Shown here: piece after piece, positions 29,985 to 40,040 of the stretch
How positions within the stretch are numbered: the stretch's first letter is position 1
How the letters are laid out: the number at the start of each line of letters is the position of its first letter
DNA from: Psychrobacter sp. AH5
Lineage (GTDB): Bacteria > Pseudomonadota > Gammaproteobacteria > Pseudomonadales > Moraxellaceae
Reading direction: 5' to 3'
Assembly (NCBI RefSeq): GCF_040371085.1
Contig: NZ_JAMBMT010000001.1
Coordinates: forward strand, 2,046,001 to 2,110,000
DNA length: 64,000 bases
The notes under the pieces: generated by a model
What the model was told of the DNA's origin: nothing
Database searches by the model: none
The model's input: only the letters and a program-made list of their open reading frames with translations
Translations under genes and position numbers: made by a program

Positions 29985-31259
29985 TTACAGCTCAATCCCT
30001 TCCGCCTTCATCACTGAATGCAGATCTTTATCGCCGCGACCGGACATATTCACCACGATGGTTTGCTCCGGCGACATGGTTTTAGCGAGCTTCAAGGCAT
30101 AAGCACAAGCGTGAGCGGTCTCAAGCGCGGGAATAATCCCTTCTTTACGAGTCACTTCATGGAAACCCTCTAACGCTTCTTTGTCGGTACAGCCGACATA
30201 TTCAACACGGTGCATGTCTTTTAGAAAACTATGCTCAGGACCCACGCCAGGATAGTCAAGGCCAGCAGAGATCGAATGAGTCTCTTGGATTTGGCCTTCA
30301 TCATCCGCCATCAGATAAGTCCGATTGCCGTGTAATACGCCAATACGGCCTGCCGCTAGAGGCGCAGAATGACGACCACTTTCAATACCATCGCCAGTAG
30401 CTTCGACGCCATACATCTTCACCTCAGTGTCGTTTAGGAAATCAAAGAACAAGCCAATAGCGTTAGAGCCACCGCCGACACAAGCCACTAATGCATCCGG
30501 TAATTTACCCGTTTGTTGTAGATGTTGTACGCGGGTTTCTTTACCGATAATCGCTTGGAAATCGCGTACTAATAAAGGATAAGGATGTGGGCCTGCTACC
30601 GTACCGATAATATAGTAAGTGGTATCAACGTTAGTGACCCAGTCGCGCATCGCTTCATTCATCGCGTCTTTGAGCGTGCGCGAACCTGAGGTTACTGGCA
30701 CTACTGTTGTCCCTAATAAACGCATACGATAAACGTTCATCTTTTGCCGCTCAACATCATCCGCGCCCATATAAACGATACATTCAAGTCCCAAACGCGC
30801 GGCAATCGTCGCGGTTGCAACGCCGTGCTGTCCTGCACCCGTTTCAGCAATAATGCGTTTTTTGCCGCTCATTTTGGCAAGCAGTGCTTGTCCGATAGTA
30901 TTATTGACCTTGTGCGCGCCAGTATGGTTTAAATCTTCACGCTTAAAATAAATCTGCGCGCCGCCTATTTCATCACTTAAGCGCTTGGCATGATAAAGCG
31001 GTGTGGGACGACCGACGTAATTGACCAAATCGTTGTGATACTCCTCCCAAAACGCTGGATCGGTTTTGACTTTGGTGTATAGCGTCTCAAGTTCTTCTAG
31101 CGCTGCCATCAGGGTTTCAGAGACAAAACGGCCACCATGCACGCCAAAATGACCGCGAGCATCTGGATATTGATTAAAATCGGCTACGCCTTCTGGATTG
31201 ATAAAAGTATTGATCGCTTGTGCACCAGTAGCAGGGGTTTTACTTTCGACATAACTCAT
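29985..31259 (-). CDS. trpB: Tryptophan synthase beta subunit
   Basis: TrpB joins indole and serine using pyridoxal phosphate. LysPLP lies in [23 protein letters not shown] (about residue 108), and [10 protein letters not shown] (near 250) binds the phosphate. The 424 residues include a non-conserved 35-residue N-extension before [21 protein letters not shown] precedes the ATG. Confidence 0.98.
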   Translation of the reverse strand: MSYVESKTPATGAQAINTFINPEGVADFNQYPDARGHFGVHGGRFVSETLMAALEELETLYTKVKTDPAFWEEYHNDLVNYVGRPTPLYHAKRLSDEIGGAQIYFKREDLNHTGAHKVNNTIGQALLAKMSGKKRIIAETGAGQHGVATATIAARLGLECIVYMGADDVERQKMNVYRMRLLGTTVVPVTSGSRTLKDAMNEAMRDWVTNVDTTYYIIGTVAGPHPYPLLVRDFQAIIGKETRVQHLQQTGKLPDALVACVGGGSNAIGLFFDFLNDTEVKMYGVEATGDGIESGRHSAPLAAGRIGVLHGNRTYLMADDEGQIQETHSISAGLDYPGVGPEHSFLKDMHRVEYVGCTDKEALEGFHEVTRKEGIIPALETAHACAYALKLAKTMSPEQTIVVNMSGRGDKDLHSVMKAEGIEL

Positions 31260-31330
31260 AATAATTCCTACTTAATAAAGGATATTTTGGATAGATATTT
31301 TTAATAGTTTTTAAATATAAGGGCTTGGAT

Positions 31331-32008
31331 TTACTGCTTTAGAGGTTCGCTTAGCGTCGCATTTTGCCATCGATCGCGTTTGACCGCTTTCATAAAGCCG
31401 CGCATTTTAGCTTCGTCTTTTTTACCTTTACTAGATTCAATACCGCCGCTTACATCAAGTGCATAGATAGGCAAATCTAGAGTCGCCGCCACATTATCAG
31501 CATCCAGCCCACCTGCCAAAATAATAGGCAGCGCACTGTCCTTTGGTATCAAATCCCAATCAAAGCGCTCACCAGTACCGCCGTATTTTTGTGGATTATA
31601 GGTATCGAGTAAAATACTACTCGCGCCTGCCAAAGCGAACTTCTCGATTTGGGCGCTAACACTCGATAGCGTATGTTGTTCATTATTGATACGCAAAGCT
31701 TTTATCCAGCGTTTATTGACGCTAGCTGCTAGCTGCTGACACTGCTCTGGGCTTTCATCGCCATGAAATTGAATGATATCAAACGCGACTTTATCAGCCA
31801 GCTCAATGAGATCTTCAGGGCTGATATTAACGACTAACGCCACCACACTAGTAAAGGCTGGCACAGCGCTAATTAATTGCTGAGCTTGCGCGATACTAAC
31901 GGCACGCGGACTTGGCGGATAAAATACTAGACCTACCGCCTCAACCCCTAATCGGGCCGCGGTTTTTATGTCAGTAAGCTCAGTAAATCCACAAAACTTT
32001 ACGTGCAT
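31331..32008 (-). CDS. trpF: Phosphoribosylanthranilate isomerase
   Basis: TrpF isomerises phosphoribosylanthranilate to the open-chain form in tryptophan synthesis. The TIM barrel starts VKFCGFTELTDIKTAARLG (the catalytic Cys at about residue 6), has FHGDESPEQC in the middle and a C-terminal LAGGLDADNV and ALDVSGGIESSKGKKD phosphate-binding site. It heads trpF-trpB-trpA here and is divergent from phrB. Confidence 0.96.
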   Translation of the reverse strand: MHVKFCGFTELTDIKTAARLGVEAVGLVFYPPSPRAVSIAQAQQLISAVPAFTSVVALVVNISPEDLIELADKVAFDIIQFHGDESPEQCQQLAASVNKRWIKALRINNEQHTLSSVSAQIEKFALAGASSILLDTYNPQKYGGTGERFDWDLIPKDSALPIILAGGLDADNVAATLDLPIYALDVSGGIESSKGKKDEAKMRGFMKAVKRDRWQNATLSEPLKQ

Positions 32009-32193
32009 CTTTTAGCCTTAGCCAGTTAACTTAAAGGGTGTGTTTATCAAATAGAGGTAGCTTTGAATTAAGACAGCTATCATGAGCAATGAATGTAATT
32101 TGTTAATTAAAGAGCAAATCAATTGCATCCAAAAACTTATCCTAGCATACTTTTAACCCTAGTTTTGTTTATGATTACCATAAGGATTTTTCA

Positions 32194-33840
32194 ATGCCTA
32201 AAAAGAGCGCAGCAGCTAGCCGTGATAAAGAGAGTGATAACAATAATAAGCCAAATAATAGCTCAAAGTCGCTGCATTATTTGCTGTGGTTTCGTCGTGA
32301 TTTGCGCCTTCATGACAACACCGCTTTGGCGGCTATCTGTGAGCAGGCCAACGACAACAACGCGCCTGTCACCGCGGTATATTGCTTAACCCCAAAGCAG
32401 TGGCATGAGCATGATATGTCCGTCGCTCAGCTTGATCATATTGCTCGTACTTTGCCGATACTGGCGCAAAGCTTACAACAGCCGCTCAATATTACGCTAA
32501 ATGTTTATCTCTGCACCGATTTTGCCGATAGTATTGATACTATTATTGAGCTTTGTAAAGACCAGCAGATCACTACAGTGATGACCAATCATGAGTATGA
32601 AGGCAATGAGATTGAGCGTGATGAAAGACTAGCAGAGCAGCTTGCTAAAGACAATATTGAGTTTATTCGTCATCACGATCAGTGTATTTTACCGCCGCTG
32701 AGTATTACTACCAATGATGGCGATAGCATGTATAAAGTGTTTACGCCTTTTTATCGAAAATGGCGCGACACGCTGGAGGCCGGCTCAATAACTGCGCATG
32801 AACCCGCTAGAATTGAGGCCAATAATAAAACCAATAATACTATAAAGTCGATGGCGCTGAACTCAGCAAAAGACAACGCTAATACCAGCACTAGTATAGA
32901 AAAGCTTGGCGAAAAAACTGTCGATAACTATCTCAAAGCGCTTGCAAAAGATGAGTTTAAGCACTGCGCCGATCATGAGGCGCAGCTAAAGCAAGCACGC
33001 GAAGATTATCCAGCTGGAGAGCAAGCCGCTACCCAGCGTTTGTATGATTTTATAGCTGATGATATTCATCATTATGATGTCAGCCGTGATAAGCCCATTT
33101 TGCAAGGTACTAGCCATCTATCGGCTTACTTAACCATTGGTGCTATTAGTCCAAGGCGCTGCTATTTGCAGGCGGTACAAGCGCAAGAAAAACTACATGG
33201 TAATGATAGCGATAACGAGGACATCAATCGCTGGATAAGCGAGCTGGCATGGCGAGATTTTTATCGTCATGTGCTAGTCGATAAGCCTGAGCTGATCCGC
33301 CATCAAGCTTATAAAGATGAGATGGATAAAAGTATCAATTGGTCATATGATAAAGACGACTTTGCCGCTTGGTGTGCGGGGATGACGGGCGTGCCGCTAG
33401 TCGATGCGGCGATGCGCTGTCTAAACGCCACAGGCTTTATGCATAATCGCTTACGCATGGTAACGGCGATGTTTTTGACCAAAGATTTGCTCATTGATTG
33501 GCGCTTAGGAGAGCGCTACTTTATGCAGCAACTCATAGATGGTGACTTCGCTTCTAACAATGGCGGCTGGCAATGGAGCGCATCGGTAGGCACCGATTCT
33601 GCGCCCTACTTTCGTATTATGAATCCTTTTAGCCAAGGCAAAAGTCATGACGCAAAAGGCGAATTTATAAAAACTTGGCTGCCAGAATTAAAAGACATTC
33701 CTGCTAGCACTTTGCACAGTGAAGATAAAATGCGTAAGGCGGTAAAAAAAGGCGGTCAGTTTGCCAAGATAGACTACCCAGCACCGATGGTTGAGCACAA
33801 AGAAGCACGGCAATTAGCTATTGCTGAATTTAAGAAATAA
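32194..33840 (+). CDS. phrB: Deoxyribodipyrimidine photolyase
   Basis: This light-driven enzyme splits cyclobutane pyrimidine dimers using FADH- and an antenna cofactor. The N-terminal photolyase domain (LLWFRRDLRLHDNTAL, about residues 30-45) is followed by the FAD domain with GTSHLSAYLTIGAISPR, ELAWRDFYRHV, and NGGWQWSASVGTDSAPYFRIMNP. At 548 residues it is longer than E. coli PhrB (472): an N-extension of about 25 residues and a low-complexity insert near 205-240. RBS AAGGA precedes the ATG. Confidence 0.95.
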   Translation: MPKKSAAASRDKESDNNNKPNNSSKSLHYLLWFRRDLRLHDNTALAAICEQANDNNAPVTAVYCLTPKQWHEHDMSVAQLDHIARTLPILAQSLQQPLNITLNVYLCTDFADSIDTIIELCKDQQITTVMTNHEYEGNEIERDERLAEQLAKDNIEFIRHHDQCILPPLSITTNDGDSMYKVFTPFYRKWRDTLEAGSITAHEPARIEANNKTNNTIKSMALNSAKDNANTSTSIEKLGEKTVDNYLKALAKDEFKHCADHEAQLKQAREDYPAGEQAATQRLYDFIADDIHHYDVSRDKPILQGTSHLSAYLTIGAISPRRCYLQAVQAQEKLHGNDSDNEDINRWISELAWRDFYRHVLVDKPELIRHQAYKDEMDKSINWSYDKDDFAAWCAGMTGVPLVDAAMRCLNATGFMHNRLRMVTAMFLTKDLLIDWRLGERYFMQQLIDGDFASNNGGWQWSASVGTDSAPYFRIMNPFSQGKSHDAKGEFIKTWLPELKDIPASTLHSEDKMRKAVKKGGQFAKIDYPAPMVEHKEARQLAIAEFKK

Positions 33841-33887
33841 GCGCACTAGAGGCTAAAGATAGCAGCGTTGGTGAATCAGCTTAGACC

Positions 33888-33913
33888 AAAAAGTACTGAA
33901 AAAAAGTACTGAA
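33888..33913. repeat. 13-bp perfect tandem repeat
   Basis: AAAAAGTACTGAA occurs twice head to tail (33888-33900 and 33901-33913), between phrB and the interrupted small gene. Confidence 0.85.
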
Positions 33914-34031
33914 TTCGCCCATTCTTTAGCTTCTATGACGGCTTTGATTGCTGGATAACGCTTGTAGTTGCTTTAGCATTATCAATATTGGTTTCTAGTA
34001 TTCGAGTTTGAATCACATATAAAGCGTAGCC

Positions 34032-34037
34032 TAATAA
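34032..34037. repeat. Target-site duplication, left copy
   Basis: TAATAA immediately left of the IS982 left inverted repeat; the identical copy is at 35064-35069. Confidence 0.85.
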
Positions 34038-35063
34038 ACCCCAGTTCGGGATAAGGGCTCAAAAAAAAGATAAAAAAAGAAGTCCGAAGTTGTTAAAGTG
34101 AGTTTACCAAGACAAACTTCACAACAAGGACTTCTTACATGGACAACCTAACCGAACTATACTGCCATATTGACGACTTTTATCAGCAATTCAAACCTGA
34201 GTTTGACGCTCATTTAATCGCAACGAAACACCAAAGGTTAAGAGCATGCCAGATAAGTGTAGCAGAGATTATGACTGTCTTGGTACTGTTTCATCAACTG
34301 CGTTATCGACAGTTTAAGGCGTTTTACTACCATCACATGCTTGGCATGATGAAACGGGAGTTTCCAAATCTGCCGAGCTACTCGCGATTTATAGAGCTAG
34401 TGCCGCGCAGTATCATGCCACTGTGCAGCTACTTGCAAAGCATAATGGGCGACTGTACGGGTATCAGCTATATTGATTCAACCAAGATAGCAGTTTGTCA
34501 TAACAAGCGTATCTACCGTCACAAAGTCTTTGAAGGACTTGCAACCCGAGGCAAAAGCAGCATGGGCTGGTTCTATGGCTTTAAGCTGCATGCCATTATC
34601 AATCATAAGGGCGAGCTTGTATCTGTTAAAGTCACTGCGGGTAATACCGATGACAGAGTGCCTGTTAAGGATATGGCAACGTCTGTGTTTGGCAAGGTGT
34701 TTGGTGATAGAGGATACATCAGTAAAGCACTAAACGCGTGGCTCACAAAACACAGTGATACCACGTTGATAACCAAACTTCGGCGTAATATGAAACCGCA
34801 AGTACTCAAGCCGATGGATGAGGCGCTACTCAATCATCGCTCTTTGGTTGAAACGGTTTTTGGAGAGCTTAAAAACTTGTGCCAAATCGAACACTCACGC
34901 CATCGTAGTGTCACGGGGTTTATCACAAACTTGCTGTCAGGTTTAATTGCTTATTGCTGGTTTCCCTATAAACCCACCATCAAAAACATGCCTCAGCAGA
35001 GACAGGTAGCCACATTGTAAATAGTATCAATGAGTTACAATGTGGCTTATCCCGAACTGGGGT
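34038..35063 (+). mobile_element. IS982-family insertion sequence, complete
   Basis: A 1026-bp element bounded by perfect 18-bp terminal inverted repeats (34038-34055, ACCCCAGTTCGGGATAAG, and its complement at 35046-35063) and flanked by TAATAA duplications. It holds one intact transposase gene. A long inverted repeat between the left end and the gene (34077-34085 with 34128-34136) buries the transposase ribosome-binding site in transcripts that start outside. Confidence 0.95.
34139..35020 (+). CDS. IS982-family transposase
   Basis: A DDE transposase of 293 residues: full length for the family. ISVAEIMTVLVLFHQLRYRQFKAFY (about residues 38-62) and the SRFIELVPR segment are IS982-type; YIDSTKIAVCHN (first Asp near 111), FGDRGYISKAL (second Asp near 193) and the RSLVETVFGELKNLCQIEHSRHRS region (catalytic Glu near 240) give the DDE residues. 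AAGGA (34126-34130) is the ribosome-binding site. No frameshift is seen, so it is probably active. Confidence 0.95.
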   Translation: MDNLTELYCHIDDFYQQFKPEFDAHLIATKHQRLRACQISVAEIMTVLVLFHQLRYRQFKAFYYHHMLGMMKREFPNLPSYSRFIELVPRSIMPLCSYLQSIMGDCTGISYIDSTKIAVCHNKRIYRHKVFEGLATRGKSSMGWFYGFKLHAIINHKGELVSVKVTAGNTDDRVPVKDMATSVFGKVFGDRGYISKALNAWLTKHSDTTLITKLRRNMKPQVLKPMDEALLNHRSLVETVFGELKNLCQIEHSRHRSVTGFITNLLSGLIAYCWFPYKPTIKNMPQQRQVATL

Positions 35064-35352
35064 TAATAAGGTAAAGCTAATGATCAGTAATACCCAAGTA
35101 GCAAAAGATAGCCGGTCATTAGACTTAGGCCGCTTACTTATTTTATTGCGTTTGTTGCGCTTATTACTGGTAGTTGACTTATTATTAGAAACGGACATAG
35201 ACGCCTCCTATCATATTAGCTTATTTTATCAATAGCATTGATAAGACTATGATAAATAATAAATAAGTCTTACTTTATAATATGATAGCGCTATCTCCAG
35301 TAATATCAAGCGAGATCTGTCAACGCGCGGTATCAGTTTTTATCACTAAAAT

Positions 35353-36114
35353 TTATGCGGTACTAGCCGGCATCTGACATGCGCCTGCTCCTTGAGTAGT
35401 CACGGTTACTACCGCGCCCGTCATGGCAAACAGCTGTTGCAATTGCTGCTGAGCGTTTTGTAGCGCTAAGTTCATCACATCACCGCGACAAGCGCGCTCA
35501 AGCACTTCTTTTTTAGCGGTGCTTTGCGCCTGTTCCAATATCTTTGGATCGACTTGCATTATGCCAAACACGCCCGTTTGCCAGTCGTAAATCTCAATAT
35601 CATCAAGGTAGACGGCAAAAACCTCCGAGGGCGGGATAGTAATATTAATCTTTGGCATAATAGAAACGGGATTTTCAGCGCTAACATTTTGTTCATCATC
35701 AGCCGTGACCAGCGCTTCACTCGGCTGCACCACTTGCACCATCTCAGGCGTCAGTGCCCTTAAATCGATACCCGCTTGCACGCGGCCTTTGGCGATAAAC
35801 AGCGCCTTTTGCTCATCCTGCCACAGTTTCATCCAGCTTCCCGCGCGCTCACTAGTAATAATCGTATCGACACTAAAGGCTACCGTTTGCAAACGATTAA
35901 GCTGCTGGATTTGGGTGACTACCCCTTCACGAGTAATAGTCTCGACAGGTTCTTCCTCAGGGCCGTTTTGCATCATATAAATAGCAAAAACTAAAGCCGC
36001 TAAGCCTACAATTAGTAACAGCCATGATATTTTGGCTATTTTTGGCTTAGGTTTAGGCCGTTTAATGAGATTATTATCTTGCAGATTAGGATCTGGCGAT
36101 GCAGAAGTTGTCAT
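35353..36114 (-). CDS. DUF4230 family membrane-anchored protein
   Basis: 253 residues: a proline/lysine-rich cytoplasmic start, one membrane helix (ISWLLLIVGLAALVFAIYMM, about 29-48), then the DUF4230 domain (VTQIQQLNRLQTVAFSVDTIITS, ALFIAKGRVQAGIDLRALTPE, INITIPPSEVFAVYLDD) and a C-terminal helical segment. Orientation suggests the domain is periplasmic. The function is unknown in this family. It is the gene upstream of the IS-split small membrane gene. Confidence 0.8.
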   Translation of the reverse strand: MTTSASPDPNLQDNNLIKRPKPKPKIAKISWLLLIVGLAALVFAIYMMQNGPEEEPVETITREGVVTQIQQLNRLQTVAFSVDTIITSERAGSWMKLWQDEQKALFIAKGRVQAGIDLRALTPEMVQVVQPSEALVTADDEQNVSAENPVSIMPKINITIPPSEVFAVYLDDIEIYDWQTGVFGIMQVDPKILEQAQSTAKKEVLERACRGDVMNLALQNAQQQLQQLFAMTGAVVTVTTQGAGACQMPASTA

Positions 36115-36497
36115 TGTAGCTACCTTTTATCATTTATTATTTGTAGAATGCTTTGATATGGCTACTTAAATGCTATCAGTGTCGCTAACTTCAAGTAATG
36201 ACTAGCTATTTTCTATACAACTGCTTATTATGCTCTGTTTTTTGCTAATGGGCTTTGTTTTAACAGTAGCGACTTGTTATAGTAAAAATGATAACGATAA
36301 TGATAAAAAGTCATTGCGTCTTAGTCTAACTTTACCTACCATAGACAGTTTGTGTCACTATATTATAAAAGGGCTGATTAACTCCTATTAGCACCCTCGT
36401 TATCAAGGCAAGCTGGCGCTGGCTTAAAAATAGTTAGCCATACGCTTAGCGTCTTTTTTATTTATTGTTTTATCAAAGATAAGGTTCCGCTTTATTT
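36115..36497. other. Divergent intergenic region DUF4230 / proS
   Basis: 383 bases, AT-rich, no gene seen. It contains the likely proS promoter on the plus strand; nothing else is clear. Confidence 0.55.
36342..36369 (+). promoter_or_regulatory. Likely proS promoter
   Basis: TAGACA (36342-36347) and TATAAA (36364-36369), each one mismatch from consensus, are 16 bases apart, 129 bases before the proS start. Confidence 0.55.
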
Positions 36498-38222
36498 ATG
36501 AAAGCCAGTCAGTTCTTGTTCGCCACTCTAAAAGAGACTCCAAGTGATGCCGATATCGCCTCTAGCCAATTGATGGTGCGTGCCGGTCTTATTCGTAAAA
36601 TCGCTTCTGGATTATATATTTGGTTGCCTTTAGGGCTACGCGTTTTACAAAAGGTCGAGCGTATCGTCCGGGAAGAGATGCAAAATGTCGGTGCGCAAGA
36701 AGTGCTAATGCCGATGACTCAGCCCGCTGAGCTGTGGCAAACCACAGGGCGTTTCAATGACTATGGTCCTGAGCTCCTACGTTTTAAAGACCGTCATGAT
36801 CGCGACTTTGTGCTCGGGCCCACGCATGAGGAAGTCATTACTACTCTAGCGCAAAGCGAGCTGCGTAGTTATAAGCAGTTGCCGATTACCTTTTTCCAGA
36901 TTCAAGGTAAATTTCGTGATGAGATTCGTCCGCGCTTTGGGGTAATGCGAGCGCGCGAATTCACTATGAAAGACGCTTACTCGTTCCATGTCGATCAGGT
37001 GTCGCTTGCAAAGACTTATCATGATATGTATGAGGCTTATACGCGTATCTTTACCCGCTTAGGCTTAAACTTCCGCGCGGTACAAGCAGATACCGGCTCT
37101 ATTGGCGGCTTTGCTTCGCATGAGTTTCATGTCTTAGCTAATAGTGGTGAAGATGATATCGCTTTTTCAGATTCCTCAGACTATGCTGCTAACGTTGAGC
37201 TTGCTGAATCCATATCGTTCAATATGGCTGAGCGCCAACCGCCAAAGCAAGAGCGCGAGGATGTACTCACCGAAGGCATGACCACTTGTAAGATGGTCGC
37301 TGAGCACTTAGATATCCCGCTTGCTAATACGGTCAAAACCTTGATTGTCCATGGTCATAAAGAAGACGATACCCCGCAGCTTATCGCCATTGTCTTACGC
37401 GGTGATCATCAGCTAAACACTATCAAGGCTGAGAAAATCGAAGAAGCAAATGTGCCATTAACCATGGCCTCCGATGAAGAGCTAAAAGCCGCTGGTCTGC
37501 ACAAGGGCTATATCGGCGTTGATCTCGATATGCCAGTGTTTGTCGATCGCTCGGCGGCCACTTTATCCGATTTTGTGAGCGGCGCTAATGTGGTGAATAA
37601 ACACACCATCGGTATGAACTGGGCACGTGATGCACGTATTACTCGTATCGTCGATGTGCGTAATGTACAAGAAGGCGACCCGTCTCCAGATGGCAAAGGC
37701 ACGCTGAAGATTAAGCGCGGTATCGAAGTTGGCCACATCTTCCAGCTAGGTGATAAGTACTCACAAGCGATGAATGCCACCGTCTCCGGCGAAGATGGCA
37801 AACCTGTGACACTGATGATGGGCTGCTACGGTATCGGTGTCAGCCGTATTATTGCCGCGGCTATCGAGCAAAATAACGATGAAAACGGTATCATGTGGCC
37901 GCAAACGCCTGATGTTAATGACTCATTAGCGCCGTTTGAAGTCGCTATCGTACCGATGAAATCTAAAGAAGATATAGTAATGCAGACGGCGACCGCACTG
38001 TATGAAGAGCTAAAGGCAAAAGGCGTCAACGTGTTGCTCGATGACCGTAATGAGCGCCCGGGTGTGAAGTTTGCTGACCTTGAACTTATTGGTATTCCGC
38101 ATCGTATTGTGGTATCCGATCGCAACCTTGCTGAGGATAAGTACGAATACGTCGATCGCCGTGATAGCGACAAACAAATGCTTAGCCGCGAAGAAGTATT
38201 GGCAAAAATTATCAAAAACTAG
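36498..38222 (+). CDS. proS: Prolyl-tRNA synthetase (bacterial type with editing domain)
   Basis: ProS charges tRNA-Pro and clears mischarged alanine. The 574 residues show the class II motifs ([19 protein letters not shown] near 28; [26 protein letters not shown] near 136-162), the inserted YbaK-like editing domain (about 235-385) and the anticodon-binding domain ([28 protein letters not shown]). Length is standard for the bacterial form. It converges with queF over a shared terminator. Confidence 0.98.
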   Translation: MKASQFLFATLKETPSDADIASSQLMVRAGLIRKIASGLYIWLPLGLRVLQKVERIVREEMQNVGAQEVLMPMTQPAELWQTTGRFNDYGPELLRFKDRHDRDFVLGPTHEEVITTLAQSELRSYKQLPITFFQIQGKFRDEIRPRFGVMRAREFTMKDAYSFHVDQVSLAKTYHDMYEAYTRIFTRLGLNFRAVQADTGSIGGFASHEFHVLANSGEDDIAFSDSSDYAANVELAESISFNMAERQPPKQEREDVLTEGMTTCKMVAEHLDIPLANTVKTLIVHGHKEDDTPQLIAIVLRGDHQLNTIKAEKIEEANVPLTMASDEELKAAGLHKGYIGVDLDMPVFVDRSAATLSDFVSGANVVNKHTIGMNWARDARITRIVDVRNVQEGDPSPDGKGTLKIKRGIEVGHIFQLGDKYSQAMNATVSGEDGKPVTLMMGCYGIGVSRIIAAAIEQNNDENGIMWPQTPDVNDSLAPFEVAIVPMKSKEDIVMQTATALYEELKAKGVNVLLDDRNERPGVKFADLELIGIPHRIVVSDRNLAEDKYEYVDRRDSDKQMLSREEVLAKIIKN

Positions 38223-38260
38223 CTCACTTACTAGCCGGCTTCTTGATTAATTTTACAATA

Positions 38261-38300
38261 AAAAATCGCCTATCTCAGTAGCTGAGGTAGGCGATTTTTT
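38261..38300. terminator. Bidirectional terminator between proS and queF
   Basis: A long stem (AAAATCGCCTATCTCA paired with TGAGGTAGGCGATTTT, one wobble) with a short loop has A-runs on the left and T-runs on the right. It can end both the plus-strand proS and the minus-strand queF transcripts. Its CGCCTATCT core resembles the terminator at 41231-41265. Confidence 0.9.
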
Positions 38301-38316
38301 ATTAGATGCTAAATCA

Positions 38317-39186
38317 CTACTGACGAATCAGACGACTGGGCTTCGGCAATAACGAGATGTCACTAACACGGCAAGGGTTGATATCGATACCGCCGCGGCG
38401 CGTATACCAAGCTCTAACCATTAGCTGACTTGGCTGATAAACCTCGCTTAAATCGGCAAATATTTGCTCGACACACTGCTCATGAAAACCGTTATGCTGA
38501 CGGAAGCTTAAGATATAACGCAGCATACTGGCTTCATCAATGGCTATGTCACTACTTATCTCTACGGCCAAAGTACCCCAATCGGGCTGATTGGTCACCG
38601 GACAATTACTACGTAGCAGATTAGAATAAAAAGCGTAAGGCTCACTGCTATTATTAGATACCGCCGCATTACTCTTTAACGGTTTGCTCTTTAGCAAGGT
38701 AGCATCAGGGTCATGCGTCAAAGCCACCTTATCGGTACTATCTACTAAAGCGTTGTCAATACAAACGCCTGTTGGCTGAGAGATTAATAACTCTGACGCT
38801 TTATTATTCAAATCAAATAACTCAACTTGCACCTCGCCCTGTACACAAGCTGACAGATCTTTGGTGAGTAGCGCCTCGACTTCATCCCAGCTAGCAAACT
38901 CAGTAAAATTAATACTATTTAGATACAGCTTAAGCGACTTGGACTCCACAATAAAAGTAGATGTTGCAGCAATACTAAAGCGCGCCATCGCCACTTGTGA
39001 GATACCTTGCTTATTGAGCCACGACATCTCAAAAGCATGCCACCAGTCCATACCGATACTAAGTTTCTCGGCTTGCTCGCTAATAGCCTCGCGACCCATA
39101 CTACGGGCAATCGGATACAAGATTTCTGGAGCGTACTGGGTTGGATAATCAGTGGTTTGCTCACCTAAAATGCCATGAATACTCAT
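38317..39186 (-). CDS. queF: NADPH-dependent preQ0 (7-cyano-7-deazaguanine) reductase
   Basis: QueF reduces the nitrile of preQ0 to preQ1 for queuosine in tRNA. This is the long two-domain (YqcD/E. coli-like) type: 289 residues from the ATG at 39186, preceded by AAAGG. The catalytic Cys is in LLRSNCPVTNQPDWG (about residue 195) and the NADPH motif follows; ESKSLKLYLNS lies in the N-terminal half. A low-complexity insert near 150-180 is unusual. Confidence 0.95.
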   Translation of the reverse strand: MSIHGILGEQTTDYPTQYAPEILYPIARSMGREAISEQAEKLSIGMDWWHAFEMSWLNKQGISQVAMARFSIAATSTFIVESKSLKLYLNSINFTEFASWDEVEALLTKDLSACVQGEVQVELFDLNNKASELLISQPTGVCIDNALVDSTDKVALTHDPDATLLKSKPLKSNAAVSNNSSEPYAFYSNLLRSNCPVTNQPDWGTLAVEISSDIAIDEASMLRYILSFRQHNGFHEQCVEQIFADLSEVYQPSQLMVRAWYTRRGGIDINPCRVSDISLLPKPSRLIRQ

Positions 39187-39230
39187 CAATAACGCCTTTT
39201 ACTTTTTAATAAAAAAACCTTGCTACCAGC

Positions 39231-40040
39231 CTACAAACGAATGCGCGAGCCATCGCTTAATAAACGATAAGAGATAATATAAAAAATCACACAAAACACG
39301 AAAATAGCCGCCATCGAATACCAAACATTGACATCAGAATAGCCCAAAATACCATAACGAAAGGCGTTTACCATATAGACGATAGGATTGAGTAGTGACA
39401 CATTTTGCCAAAAGCTTGATAAGTCTTCCATCGAATAAAACACCCCGCCCAAAAAGGTCAATGGCGTCAATACAAAACTTGGAATGATGGAGATATCATC
39501 GAAAGAGCGCGCATAAACTGCATTTATAAAACCGCCTAATGAGAACAAAATAGAGGTTCCCAAAACGGTAAATATCGTAACAAATAAATGCTCAATACCA
39601 AGCTCAGTGAAGAACAGCGCTACAATTGAGACAATAAGGGCAATGACTAAACCGCGAAAAATACCGCCGCTGACATACCCTGACAATATGGCATGTTTGG
39701 AGACCGGCGAGACCAAAAGCTCTTCGATACTAGCAGTAAACTTAGCGCTAAAGAAACTTGAGACTACGTTGGAGTAGCTATTGGTAATAATCGCCATCAT
39801 GATAAGACCCGGCACGATGAACTGCATGTAAGGCACACCGCCCATCTCACCGACTCTATCGCCAATCATTCTACCAAAAATGATAAAGTACAAAGTCATA
39901 GTAATGACAGGCGGCAATAAGGTTTGAGGCCAAATACGCAATATCCGGCGGATCTCTTTTAATAAAATAGTATTAAAAGCGACCCATTTCCTACTCCAAG
40001 ACATAGTCTCACTAGCATCTACAACGACCGGCTCTCTCAT
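39231..40040 (-). CDS. ABC-2 type transporter permease (YadH-like)
   Basis: 269 residues with six hydrophobic segments. The LPPVITMTLYFIIFGRMIGDRVGEMGGVPYMQFIVPGLIMM region and the C-terminal FLGGVFYSMEDLSSFWQ-x-LNPIVYMVNAFRYG are typical of ABC-2 exporters such as E. coli YadH. The start overlaps the end of the ATPase gene by four bases, so the two make a pair. The substrate is unknown. Confidence 0.9.
   Translation of the reverse strand: MREPVVVDASETMSWSRKWVAFNTILLKEIRRILRIWPQTLLPPVITMTLYFIIFGRMIGDRVGEMGGVPYMQFIVPGLIMMAIITNSYSNVVSSFFSAKFTASIEELLVSPVSKHAILSGYVSGGIFRGLVIALIVSIVALFFTELGIEHLFVTIFTVLGTSILFSLGGFINAVYARSFDDISIIPSFVLTPLTFLGGVFYSMEDLSSFWQNVSLLNPIVYMVNAFRYGILGYSDVNVWYSMAAIFVFCVIFYIISYRLLSDGSRIRL

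Larger units (their letters stand above)
33933..35198 (-). pseudogene. Small membrane-protein gene split by an IS982 element
   Basis: Minus-strand codons 1-45 lie at 35198-35064 (MSVSNNKSTTSNKRN... ending WVLLIISFTLL), and after removal of the insertion sequence and one TAATAA copy the frame continues without a break at 34031 down (GYALYVIQTRILETN... ending QQSKPS) to a TAG at 33933-33935. The rebuilt product is 77 residues: a Ser/Asn/Lys-rich cytoplasmic head, one membrane helix (about residues 32-52) and a short tail. The family is not recognised. It follows the DUF4230 gene by 154 bases and may have been co-transcribed with it. As it stands, the first half reads into the IS end for about 27 codons. 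Confidence 0.8.
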
